A stretch of DNA of 34,198 nt from CALFMR01 sp035550595. Lineage in GTDB: Bacteria; Acidobacteriota; Vicinamibacteria; Vicinamibacterales; SCN-69-37. Positions within the stretch are counted from its first letter, which is position 1; every line of letters begins with the position of its first letter. The notes under the pieces are model-generated. The model had not been told where the DNA came from. It ran no database searches and saw nothing but the letters and a program-made list of their open reading frames with translations. Both the position numbers and the translations under genes were made by a program. Positions 23,783-31,629 of the stretch are shown in pieces. The stretch spans positions 1-34,198 of the forward strand of contig DASZOV010000026.1 in NCBI GenBank assembly GCA_035550595.1. The letters are read 5' to 3'.

Positions 23783-26493
23783 CGCGACGTGCACTGTCAC
23801 TGGCGCTGTGTCTGGCTGTCGGGGCGCTCGTGCCCCTTCTCGGCGCGCAGGAAGCGCCGCCCGCGTCGCCGGCGCCGGTGCTCTCACCGGAAGCCGAGAT
23901 GCAGACCTTCCATATGCCGCCCGGCTATCACGTCGAGCTCGTCGCGAGCGAGCCGCTCGTCGAGGATCCCATCGTCATGGACTGGGACGCCGAAGGCCGG
24001 TTGTGGGTGATCGAGGTGCCCGGCTACATGCCGGACATCAACCCGACGAACGACGAAGAGCGACAGGCCACGGGCCGCGTCGTCGTGCTCGAGGACACGA
24101 ACAACGACGGCCGCATGGACAAGCGGACGGTGTTCATGGATCACCTCGTCCTGCCGCGCGCGCTGAAAGTGCTCGAGCACGGCGTGCTCGTCGGCGAACC
24201 GCCCAATCTCTGGTTCGTCCACGACACGAACGGTGACCTCGTCGCCGACAGCAAGGAGCTCGTCACCGACACGTACGGCACGCTCCTCGCCAGCCCCGAG
24301 CACAACGCCAACAGCCTCACCTGGGCGATGGACAACTGGATGCACACCTCCGAGCACGACGGCTATCTGCGCTGGAAGAACGGATCGTTCGAGCTGGCCA
24401 AGACGCTCTCGCGCGGTCAGTGGGGCGTGACGCAGGACGACGTCGGCCGGCTCTATCGAAACACGAACGAAGCCGCGCTCTTCGTCGACATCGTGCCGGA
24501 GAACGAATACGTCCGGAATCCGGATCTCGTCCGCACGCGTGGCCTGTACGAGTCGCTGCAGAATCCGACGGTCAACACCGTTTGGCCCGCGCACCAGACA
24601 CCCGGTGTGAACCGCGGCTATCAGGCTGGCATTCTTCGCCCGGACGGCCGGCTCGCACACTTCACGTCGGTGAGTTCGCCGACGGTCTATCGCGGCGATC
24701 GGTTGCCCGCTGACCTGCAAGGGAACGTGTTCGTCACCGAGCCGGCGGCCAACGTCGTGAGCCGCCTCATCGTGACCGACGACGGCACGACGCTCGTCGC
24801 ACGCAAAGCGTATCCGGATTCGGAGTTCCTCGCCGCGACCGATGAACGGTTCCGTCCGGTGTATCTCTCGTCGGCACCCGACGGCACGCTGTACATCCTC
24901 GACTTGTATCGCGGCATCATCCAGCATCGGAACTTCATCACCGAGTATCTGCGCGACCAGATTCTCAGCCGCGATCTCGTCCAGCCGACCAGCCACGGCC
25001 GCATCTATCGCGTCGTCGCCGACACGACGACGCGCGGACCGAAGCCGGAGTTGTCGAAGGCGACCTCGGCCCAGCTCATCGACACACTCGCGCATCCGAA
25101 CGGCTGGTGGCGCGACACGGCGCAGCGGCTCCTCGTCGAGCGTGGCGATCGATCGCCCGAGGTCATCAGCGCGCTCACCGATCGCGCCGAGCACGCGCCG
25201 GACCTGCGCACGCGGCTGCACGCGCTCTGGACGCTCGACGGGTTGGACAGCATCGAGCCCGCAATCGTCATGCACGCGCTCGCCGACCCGTCGCGCGACG
25301 TCCGCGTGTCGGCGCTGCGATTGTCCGAGCGATGGCTCGCCTCGCCGCCCGCGGATCTGAAAGCCGCGGTGCTGGCCCTGATGAACGACAACGACTGGAA
25401 CGTGCGCCGGCAGTTGGCCGCGACGCTCGGTGACCTGCCCACGACCGACCGCGTGTCGGCGGTGGCCACGATGCTCGAGCAGCACGGCGACGATCCGGTC
25501 ACGGTCGACGCCGCGCTCAGCGGCATTCATGACGACGAGGTGGCGGTGCTCGATCGGCTGCTGACGGCGTCCGCGCAGGGCGACGCAATCGAATCGTCGA
25601 TCGCCATGCTGAGCGCGACGATCGTGCGCGGCGGCGACAACGCGAAGGTGCAGCACGTCTTCGACGGCGTCGCGGCGGCGTCGCATCCCGAGTGGCAACG
25701 GTCGGCGCTCCTGCGCGGTGCGGAGATCGCGCTGGCCGGCGCGCCCATGCCGCCCGCGCCGATGACGGCGGAAAACGGCCGAGGCGGGCGTGGCGGCCTC
25801 GGGGGACGTGGCGGTCGGGCCGGCGGACGCGCGGCGGCTGCCGCGCCGTGTCCCACCTGTCCGGGCGCGCGCAGCGGGCCGGGTGGCAGCCAGGCGTTTC
25901 CGGAGACGAGCCGTGCCGCCAACGCGGGCGCGGCCGGTGGACGCGGGCGCGGACGCGGTGGTCCGCAGTTGATGCTGCAGCAACGGCCGGCCGCGCTCAT
26001 CGCGCTGTCCGATCTCGCAAACGGCGGCGAACTCGCCGACCGCGCCGCGAACCTGCTCGATCACGTCGACTGGCCGGGCAAGGCCGGCGCGCCGGCACCG
26101 GCCGCGCCGCTCACGGCCGAAGAGCAGCAGCGCTTCCAGGCCGGACAGCAGGTCTACGCGGGCCTCTGCGCGGCCTGTCATCAGGCCGATGGTCGAGGCG
26201 GCGAACACGTCGCGGCGAGTCTGGTCGGATCGGCCATCGCGCTCGGACCGGCGGAAAATCCCATCCGCGTGCTGATGAACGGCAAGGAAGGCACGATCGG
26301 CCTCATGCCGGCGCTCGGCACGACGCTCACCGACGAACAGATCGCCGACGTGCTCACCTACGTGCGGAACGAATGGGGACAGCGGGCGCCGGCCGTGACG
26401 CCGGCGCTCGTCGCGAGCGTGCGCAAGGCGACCGCCAGTCGGACCAAACCGTGGACGAACGCGGAGCTCGCGGCAATGGGAGGGACACAGTGA
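23779..26493 (+). CDS. Periplasmic propeller/HEAT/cytochrome c fusion protein, membrane-bound dehydrogenase-like
   Basis: 904 residues from the ATG at 23779, overlapping the uxaC stop. The signal peptide is MTRRALSLALCLAVGALV, cleaved near GAQ. Residues about 40-430 form a beta-propeller of the PVC-type dehydrogenase group (HMPPGYHVELVASEPLVEDP, VMDWDAEGRLWVIEVPGYMP). Residues about 440-640 are HEAT-like helical repeats. A Gly/Arg-rich segment (665-730), unusual for a periplasmic protein, includes NGRGGRGGLGGRGGRAGG and a CPTC. The C-terminal cytochrome c domain has heme motif CAACH (797-801) and Met843 as the likely axial ligand. It may oxidise a sugar or aldonate and pass electrons to the chain; the substrate is inferred only from position in the uronate cluster. 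The role of the Gly/Arg insert is unknown. Confidence 0.82.
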   Translation: MTRRALSLALCLAVGALVPLLGAQEAPPASPAPVLSPEAEMQTFHMPPGYHVELVASEPLVEDPIVMDWDAEGRLWVIEVPGYMPDINPTNDEERQATGRVVVLEDTNNDGRMDKRTVFMDHLVLPRALKVLEHGVLVGEPPNLWFVHDTNGDLVADSKELVTDTYGTLLASPEHNANSLTWAMDNWMHTSEHDGYLRWKNGSFELAKTLSRGQWGVTQDDVGRLYRNTNEAALFVDIVPENEYVRNPDLVRTRGLYESLQNPTVNTVWPAHQTPGVNRGYQAGILRPDGRLAHFTSVSSPTVYRGDRLPADLQGNVFVTEPAANVVSRLIVTDDGTTLVARKAYPDSEFLAATDERFRPVYLSSAPDGTLYILDLYRGIIQHRNFITEYLRDQILSRDLVQPTSHGRIYRVVADTTTRGPKPELSKATSAQLIDTLAHPNGWWRDTAQRLLVERGDRSPEVISALTDRAEHAPDLRTRLHALWTLDGLDSIEPAIVMHALADPSRDVRVSALRLSERWLASPPADLKAAVLALMNDNDWNVRRQLAATLGDLPTTDRVSAVATMLEQHGDDPVTVDAALSGIHDDEVAVLDRLLTASAQGDAIESSIAMLSATIVRGGDNAKVQHVFDGVAAASHPEWQRSALLRGAEIALAGAPMPPAPMTAENGRGGRGGLGGRGGRAGGRAAAAAPCPTCPGARSGPGGSQAFPETSRAANAGAAGGRGRGRGGPQLMLQQRPAALIALSDLANGGELADRAANLLDHVDWPGKAGAPAPAAPLTAEEQQRFQAGQQVYAGLCAACHQADGRGGEHVAASLVGSAIALGPAENPIRVLMNGKEGTIGLMPALGTTLTDEQIADVLTYVRNEWGQRAPAVTPALVASVRKATASRTKPWTNAELAAMGGTQ

Positions 26494-27515
26494 GGGTTGG
26501 CCTGATCGGCACGGGCGCGATCGCGGGGCTGCACGCGCGCGCATATCACAACATCGGATTCGACCTGCGGGCGTGTACCGACGCGCATCCCGACTTCGGC
26601 CGCAAGTTCGCGCGCGAGCACGGCTGCGAGTTCGTCGAGGACTATCGCGAGCTCTGCGCACGGCCGGACATCGACTACGTCGACGTGTGCACGTTCCCCG
26701 ACGTGCGGCTCGGCCCGGTCGAAGCCGCCGCGGCGCACGGTAAGTCCATCCAGGTCCAGAAGCCGATGGCGACGACGCTGGAGACGGCGCGTCGCATGCT
26801 CGAGGTGGCAAACGCCGCGCACATTCGCCTCGGGGTCGTCAGTCAGCATCGCTTCGACGAGTCGAGCCAGTTCCTGCACCGTGCGATCCGCGACGGCCGG
26901 CTCGGGACGCTGCTGCAGTGCGATGCGTACGTGAAGTGGTATCGCACGGACGAGTACTACTCGCGTCCCATCAAGGGCAGTTGGGCAACCGAAGGCGGCG
27001 GCGCGCTCATGAACCAGGCCATCCACCAGGTGGATCTCGTGCGCTGGTGGGCGGGTCCGGTCGACACGGTTTACGCCGCGTGGCAGATCGGCGCCGCGCA
27101 CCGCATCGAGTCCGAGGACGTCGTCTCGGCCGTCGTGCGTTACGCCAACGGCGCGACGGGCGTCATCCAGGCCGCGACCGCCTTTCAACCCGGTTATCCC
27201 GAACGCCTCGAGCTTCACGGCACGCGCGGCACGGCCATCGTCACGGGCGATCGCCTCACGTCGTGGGACGTCCCAGACGATGGGGGAGAGCCGCCACCGG
27301 TCGCGACCGACGTCGCCTCGGGCGCGTCCGATCCGCTCGCGATCTCCCTCGAGCCGTTCGAACGCCAGTTCCGCGACTTCGCCGACGCCGTCGCCACGGG
27401 CCGCGATCCGCTGGTCTCGGGTGTCGAGGGCTACCATGCGCTCGCGCTCGTCGAGGCGATCTATCAGTCATGCCGCAGCGGCGCGCCGGTGAAAGTGGAC
27501 GAGCGCGCCAAGTAA
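26490..27515 (+). CDS. Gfo/Idh/MocA-family NAD(P)-dependent oxidoreductase
   Basis: 341 residues. GTG 26490 overlaps the previous TGA as GTGA; GGGAGGGA lies just upstream. The frame opens earlier but that part is only the neighbour in another phase. VRVGLIGTGAIAGLHARAYH has GxGxxA-type dinucleotide binding. QKP (90-92) replaces the usual EKP, with the catalytic Lys91 kept. The C-terminal alpha/beta domain has the GGGALMNQAIHQVDLVRWW helix that supplies the catalytic His. It oxidises or reduces a sugar or cyclitol carbonyl in the cytoplasm. Whether it covers the fructuronate to mannonate reduction missing from this cluster is speculation. A structured repeat begins four bases after the stop. 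Confidence 0.88.
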   Translation: MRVGLIGTGAIAGLHARAYHNIGFDLRACTDAHPDFGRKFAREHGCEFVEDYRELCARPDIDYVDVCTFPDVRLGPVEAAAAHGKSIQVQKPMATTLETARRMLEVANAAHIRLGVVSQHRFDESSQFLHRAIRDGRLGTLLQCDAYVKWYRTDEYYSRPIKGSWATEGGGALMNQAIHQVDLVRWWAGPVDTVYAAWQIGAAHRIESEDVVSAVVRYANGATGVIQAATAFQPGYPERLELHGTRGTAIVTGDRLTSWDVPDDGGEPPPVATDVASGASDPLAISLEPFERQFRDFADAVATGRDPLVSGVEGYHALALVEAIYQSCRSGAPVKVDERAK

Positions 27516-27518
27516 AAG

Positions 27519-27690
27519 AAGAAGATGACACCGCGAGGCCCCGAGCGTAGCGAGGGTGCCGAAGCGTCGTAGCGCTGGGGGTGGGGCCCCAGCGCACTGC
27601 AAAGAAGATGACACCAGCGTAGTGAGGGTGGCGAAGCGCGTAGGCGCGGGGGTGGGGCCCCGCGCCATTGCAAAGAAGATGACAGCAACT
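27519..27690 (+). repeat. Tandem structured repeat with covarying hairpins (two full units and a partial third)
   Basis: AAGAAGATGACA starts each unit at 27519, 27602 and 27673. Each of the two full units contains AGCGTAG, a GAGGGTG-CGAAGCG stretch, a 9-bp hairpin with loop GTGGGG, and then TGCAAAGAAG. Hairpin 1 has stem GCGCTGGGG (27572-27580) with 27587-27595. Hairpin 2 has stem GGCGCGGGG (27643-27651) with 27658-27666. Four of the nine pairs differ between units, and all four changes keep pairing. The array lies between convergent genes. No coding potential was seen, and no ORF in it is supported. Confidence 0.75.
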
Positions 27691-27733
27691 GCGGCTAAAA
27701 GCCGCGCGCGAAGGCGCGAAGATCGCGAAGGAG
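27691..27733. repeat. Small hairpin and inverted CTTCGCG element
   Basis: GCGGCT-AAA-AGCCGC (27691-27705) is a 6-bp hairpin. It is followed by CGCGCGAAGGCGCGAAG and ATCGCGAAGG (27704-27733), which on the minus strand is the CTTCGCG family, close to the extended copy at 11717-11748. It lies just past the stop of the permease gene read from the right. Confidence 0.5.
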
Positions 27734-27744
27734 ACAGAGACAGG

Positions 27745-30261
27745 CTAGACCGAGCGAAGTAACTCGGCCACTCGCATGGTAATCGCCCGCGCCCCCGGGA
27801 GCCACGCAGCCGCCAGTGCGGCGACCAGCATCGCCGCCGCGGCCGAAACATAGATCCACGGATCGCCGGAATCGACCGCGGGAACCGATCGCGCCAGCAG
27901 CCACGTCAACAGCCAGCTCACGGGTAATGCGGCCAGGAGACCGACGACGACGGGTCGGACCGTGACGATGGCCAGGCGTCGTCGGAGACCGTGCGGCGAC
28001 GCTCCCAAGGCGAGGCGGATGGTCATCTCTTCACGTCGACGCCCAATCTCGAAGCTCGCGAGGCCGTAGATGGCGATGACCGCGAGCACGAGCGTAATGC
28101 CCCCAAAGGTCCCAAAGACCAACGCGAGGAGACGTGGGGGACCGAACTCAATCCCCAGCTTGTCCGCCACGGACTCGCGCCGCGCGCCAACCCACCGTTG
28201 AAGCGCCCAGGGGCGTTTGCGCAGTTGATCCGACAGAAGCGTGACGTCGGGTACTCGCCCGGGAGCCATTCGCAAGATGAGGGCGTAGGACGCCCAAGGA
28301 TATGGGTCGTCCGCGCGCGGGTAGGCCTCGTTCGCACTGAGCGGTAGAAAGAGTGCCGGAGCGATGCCGGTGTCCGCTCCTACGCGAAAGTCTTCGACGA
28401 CACCGACGATCATCCGTGGACCATCGTTGGTCGTCACCGTCCGACCCACCATGGCGCCCGACGACGTCCCTGATGAGAGCATTCGCGCGCCGGACTCATT
28501 GACGACCGCCACGAGCGCTTGTTGGTCCACCTCCGCCCGGGAAAACGTCCGACCCGCCACCAGAGACGTTCCAAGCATCGTGAAGAAGTCCCAGTCGACC
28601 GGCAGGATTCGTCCCGCGAAAGGCTGTCTGTCGAGAAACTGCTTTTCAAACCCTTCTGGCCAGAGCGGATCCTTCCGCGAAAGCGAGGCGGCGACCACGC
28701 CCGGGAGTGTCCGTGCCACGTCGGCCGCCTCCCGCGCGCGTCGCACCTGCTCCCGCGCGTCGCTCGCCGTGTCGTCATTCGACGTCGGGACGTCCACGAG
28801 ATAGAGATCGGCCGCGTCAAATCCCGGCGGCTTCCACAGCGTCCGAACGACGCCCGGCAAGGTCGCGAAGGAGCCGACCAGGAGGATCAGGCCAAAGGCC
28901 GCTTGGCACGCCAACAAGGCCGACCCGCCGACAAGGCGAGCGAAACCGAGGGTGCCGAGCTGTGGTCGCAGGACGTCCACAGGCGCCGTGCGAGACGTTC
29001 GGATTGCGGGCAGTACACCAGCGATGACGGCACTGACCAGCGCGATCGCGCAGGTGACCGTGATGATGCGGGGATCGGTCGTCCCCGAGGCATAAGTCTG
29101 AAGCCCCGGCGGCAGCACACGCACGAACAGTGGCCGTGCCCACGTGTAGATGATCCAGCCGACGGCCGTGCCCACGCCGCAGAGAAACATCGACTCGGCC
29201 AGCGTGCGGATCACGAGCTGCCAAGGCGACGCGCCAAGCGCCAGGCGGATGCCGGCGTCCTGCTGGCGCGACTGGCTCCACGTGAGCAATAGGAGCGCCA
29301 GCGTGAGACAGGTGGATCCGAGCACCGCCCACGCGCCGACGACGGCCAGCCAGACGTAGGGTCTGGCGACGGTCGACAATCCGGACTGAAGGGACACCAT
29401 CCTGATTGGGCCGCGTCGGCGCCCAGGCATCGAATACGCGAAGCCGGGAAACCTCGAGGCCATGATGGCGTCCACGCGAGCCCTCGCGATGAACGGCGTG
29501 ACGCCAGCGGCCAGGCGGGCAAAGGGCGCGACGCCCACGGCCTGCAGCGACGGGTGCCGATCGAATCCCGGGTCGACACCGTAAATACCGTCGAACGTTG
29601 CCGCTGCCGTCCGCGAGGACGGCAACAGAAATCCTTCCGGCAAGACGCCCACCACCCGCCAGTGCACCTCGTGTTGCGCGGGATCGCGAGCCGTCCAGGC
29701 CAGCGACAGGACGTCGTTCGATCCCCCGTACCGGTGCTGCCACACGTCGTAGGTCAACAGTACGGGGCGATCGAGCGGCGTCGCCGCAAACGCTGAGAAC
29801 CCCGCGCCGATCACCGGTCGGATGCCCAGCACCTCCAGCGTGTTCGTCGTCACGCCCGTCAGCCACAGCAGGGGGTTCTCGCCGGGCACTGGCGACATAG
29901 GGTCCAGATCGCCGCCTCTTTCACCGAACTCTGCCCACGCTACGCCACTGAAGAGATGGTCCGCGCGCGCGAGTTCGAGCGTGACCGCGAGGGGCAGGAG
30001 GCGATACCCGTCGACGGCGTCCGGACTGGCATACATCTGAACGAGGCGGTTCGGCTCGCGGTAGGGGAGCGGCCGAAACAGGAGCCGATCGAACAGCGAG
30101 AAGACGACGCTGTTGGCCCCAATGCCGAGCGCGACCGTCAGGACCACCGCCACGGCAAAGCCACGGGCCCGGCCGAACGACCTGACCACCGACCTCGCAC
30201 CTCGCCACACCGAGATCGATCGGACGAGCCGCCAGATGTCACGCGCACTCGACTGGTTCAC
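27745..30261 (-). CDS. Orphan MacB/FtsX-type ABC permease (ADOP family)
   Basis: 838 residues from GTG 30261, with AGGTGACC upstream. Two tandem MacB-like periplasmic core plus FtsX membrane units are seen. The first membrane helix follows RARGFAVAVVLTVALGIGAN, and then come the VFSLFDRLLFRPLPYREP strand and a periplasmic domain. FtsX helices lie at about 300-430. A second half opens near LLACQAAFGLILLVGSFATL and ends with a four-helix FtsX block (FGTFGGITLVLAVIAIYGLA, then GRRREEMTIRLALGASPHG). This duplicated permease without a fused ATPase is characteristic of Acidobacteriota. No ATPase or PadR regulator gene adjoins it here. The codon choice looks less extreme than its neighbours by eye. 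Export or lipoprotein-extraction roles are inference. Confidence 0.87.
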   Translation of the reverse strand: MNQSSARDIWRLVRSISVWRGARSVVRSFGRARGFAVAVVLTVALGIGANSVVFSLFDRLLFRPLPYREPNRLVQMYASPDAVDGYRLLPLAVTLELARADHLFSGVAWAEFGERGGDLDPMSPVPGENPLLWLTGVTTNTLEVLGIRPVIGAGFSAFAATPLDRPVLLTYDVWQHRYGGSNDVLSLAWTARDPAQHEVHWRVVGVLPEGFLLPSSRTAAATFDGIYGVDPGFDRHPSLQAVGVAPFARLAAGVTPFIARARVDAIMASRFPGFAYSMPGRRRGPIRMVSLQSGLSTVARPYVWLAVVGAWAVLGSTCLTLALLLLTWSQSRQQDAGIRLALGASPWQLVIRTLAESMFLCGVGTAVGWIIYTWARPLFVRVLPPGLQTYASGTTDPRIITVTCAIALVSAVIAGVLPAIRTSRTAPVDVLRPQLGTLGFARLVGGSALLACQAAFGLILLVGSFATLPGVVRTLWKPPGFDAADLYLVDVPTSNDDTASDAREQVRRAREAADVARTLPGVVAASLSRKDPLWPEGFEKQFLDRQPFAGRILPVDWDFFTMLGTSLVAGRTFSRAEVDQQALVAVVNESGARMLSSGTSSGAMVGRTVTTNDGPRMIVGVVEDFRVGADTGIAPALFLPLSANEAYPRADDPYPWASYALILRMAPGRVPDVTLLSDQLRKRPWALQRWVGARRESVADKLGIEFGPPRLLALVFGTFGGITLVLAVIAIYGLASFEIGRRREEMTIRLALGASPHGLRRRLAIVTVRPVVVGLLAALPVSWLLTWLLARSVPAVDSGDPWIYVSAAAAMLVAALAAAWLPGARAITMRVAELLRSV

Positions 30262-30394
30262 TCGGTCACCTATTCAAAGACACTGCAGAACCTGTGATCG
30301 CGCGGAAATCGCAGCGGTTCGGCCGAGAGCGCTGCGCATCGCCGCGCACGTTTGGTTTGACACCGGCTGCCGACATCCTACGCCGCGACGCGCC

Positions 30395-30507
30395 CGGCAG
30401 CCCTGCACAGACGACGAATTCGCCGCGCGCTTCGCGAAGGCCGGTTTCGAGATGACGCACGTCGTGCCGACGCGCTCGACACGGTGATCGAAGCACGGCC
30501 TATGTAG
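30395..30507 (+). pseudogene. Probable remnant of an O-methyltransferase C-terminus, frameshifted
   Basis: Frame from 30404: CTDDEFAARFAKAGFEMTHV, followed by VPT, then a shift to the next frame gives VIEARPM and a TAG at 30505-30507. The order DEF..L/F..AGF.(L/M)T.VVPT...VIEA is how many O-methyltransferases (methyltransf_2 type) end. One base has been gained or lost near 30470-30483. Upstream in all frames no convincing continuation is seen. It is short, so chance similarity is possible. Confidence 0.4.
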
Positions 30508-30889
30508 ACGACGAGCGGTCGATGAGCCGGCGTCGACGGGTGACCCTTCCGACTAGTCAACTAACGTCGCCCGTGAGGCAGACTCCGTGGCGCCTGCGGC
30601 GCGTTCACGTGGGTGCGCCTGACGCCGAAAACTCCTGCATTTCCTGATCAAATCGAGCGATCGCGTGATCGCCGCGTGCCGCGTGCCTGCGCGGCACACG
30701 CGTTGCCTTTGATGTCGCTGGGATTCGCGTGTGTCGCCGGCGCTCGCCGGCGCGTGAGTCCCTTCGTTCGCGGCGGGCGTCGGTCGGTTCGTCCTGCAAG
30801 TCCGCACTCGAAACCGGTTCCTCCCAACCGCGTTGGCGGGCTCCTGTGCACGTCCGGCTACGCCCGCCGCTTCCCAGCAGCGGTCAGGC
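30508..30889. other. Non-coding stretch with small palindromes, no gene recognised
   Basis: About 380 bases lacking a supported gene. It holds a GGCGCCTGCGGCGCG hairpin-like sequence (30592-30606), GTGCCGCG with its complement CGCGGCAC at 30676-30698, and a doubled CGCCGGCG near 30738-30755. A 116-codon minus-strand frame spans it (30553-30903) but is Arg/Ala/Thr-rich with no domain signal, so I do not call it. The region looks like decayed or repeat-derived sequence. Confidence 0.4.
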
Positions 30890-31549
30890 ATGGACGAGAT
30901 CATTTCCAGATTTCACCTTTCAAATACGGGGGTTCCGGGTTCCCCTGGGCCTGAAGGCCTAGGGCTCCACGGAAGAGGCCCAGGGCTCCACTTCGCGTGT
31001 TCGCGACTTCGCGCGAGTCGCGCCGCGGATCTTGCCTGGCGCTCCCGCGTCGCACGCTTCGCACTCACCATTGTCGTCAGCGTCGCGTTGACGGGCTGCG
31101 CCGTGAGTCCGCTCGCACCCGCGCCGTCTGCGCCCGCGCCCACGCAGTCCTCGGATCCGCACATCGAAGCCGCGCTGAACCTCATCCTCACGACGTCGAA
31201 GCCGTTGCCGTGGACCGGCGGATCCGGCGCGGATTGGTGGGCGCACACGGGTGTCACCGGCATCAAGGTGCAGTCACTCTCGGCCGACGGCTCGATTCGC
31301 GCGCAGTGCTGCACGGAAGGCGAGATCACGCTCGACCCGGCGTCGCTGACCTTGACGCCCGTCGAGCTCGCGGCCGTCCTCATGCACGAGGCGCGGCACG
31401 CGGAAGGGTATCGACACACTTGCGGCTCGATGGACCAGAGCTTCGCCGAAGGCGGCGCCTGGGCGATCTCGGCGATGACTTACGAATGGCTCGGCGCGCC
31501 TGATCGTGGGGCGATTGTGCGCGCGCATGAGTTCTGTTCGGGAGAGTAA
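30890..31549 (+). CDS. Lipoprotein with metzincin-type zinc motif, putative metallopeptidase
   Basis: 219 residues if the ATG at 30890 is used. A membrane segment ARFALTIVVSVALTGC ends in lipobox LTGC (Cys70), so the first about 50 residues would be a strange extension. They are encoded by GGGTTCC-type and CTTCGCG repeat sequence (30928-31024). No ATG, GTG or TTG lies in frame between 30890 and the lipobox, so the true start is unclear. The mature part ends with HEARHAEGYRH (166-176), a perfect HExxHxxGxxH zinc site as in metzincins, followed by TCGSMDQSFAEGG with a Met that could form the Met-turn. The region before it (ITLDPASLTLTPVELAAVLM) is the active-site helix lead-in. Peptidase activity is predicted only. 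It could act on cell-wall or secreted proteins. Confidence 0.65.
   Translation: MDEIISRFHLSNTGVPGSPGPEGLGLHGRGPGLHFACSRLRASRAADLAWRSRVARFALTIVVSVALTGCAVSPLAPAPSAPAPTQSSDPHIEAALNLILTTSKPLPWTGGSGADWWAHTGVTGIKVQSLSADGSIRAQCCTEGEITLDPASLTLTPVELAAVLMHEARHAEGYRHTCGSMDQSFAEGGAWAISAMTYEWLGAPDRGAIVRAHEFCSGE
30928..31024 (+). repeat. GGGTTCC unit, repeated GGGCTCCAC segment and CTTCGCG element
   Basis: GGGGGTTCCGGGTTCCCC (about 30928-30945) is followed by AGGCCTAGGGCTCCAC and AGGCCCAGGGCTCCAC in direct repeat, and then CTTCGCGTGTTCGCGACTTC and GCGCGAGTCGCG (30991-31024). These are intergenic-type modules seen elsewhere in the window, yet they run in frame into the metallopeptidase lipoprotein. Confidence 0.5.
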
Positions 31550-31575
31550 GAGCGCGACGGGAAGGAGCGCGCGCT

Positions 31576-31627
31576 GTCAACTTCGAACTATGAACTTCGA
31601 ACTTCGAACGGACGAGGCGCCTTCGGC
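31576..31627 (+). repeat. TTCGAA element with GGCGCC hairpin (left inverted copy)
   Basis: Positions 31576-31608 read GTCAACTTCGAACTATG, then two TTCGAAC units. This 33-base core equals the reverse complement of 31713-31745 at 32 of 33 positions. It is followed by GGACGA and the hairpin GGCGCC-TTC-GGCGCG (31615-31627 region). It is located 27 bases after the lipoprotein stop and could end its transcript. Confidence 0.7.
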
Positions 31628-31629
31628 GC

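Noticed and set aside
23884..26811. A 975-codon open frame on the minus strand
   Set aside because: It is the antisense of the cytochrome c fusion protein; its sequence is Arg/His/Ala-rich with no domain, an effect of high GC at third positions.
27519..27690. A CRISPR array
   Set aside because: There are only two full units and one partial, at unequal spacing (83 and 71 bases), with no spacer-like unique segments and no cas genes.
27556..27762. A 68-codon plus-strand frame over the structured tandem repeat
   Set aside because: It exists only because the repeat lacks stops in that frame; the hairpin covariation explains the sequence better than coding.
30553..30903. A 116-codon minus-strand frame in the long non-coding stretch
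   Set aside because: It has no recognisable domain, is repeat-rich at one end, and shows no ribosome binding site.
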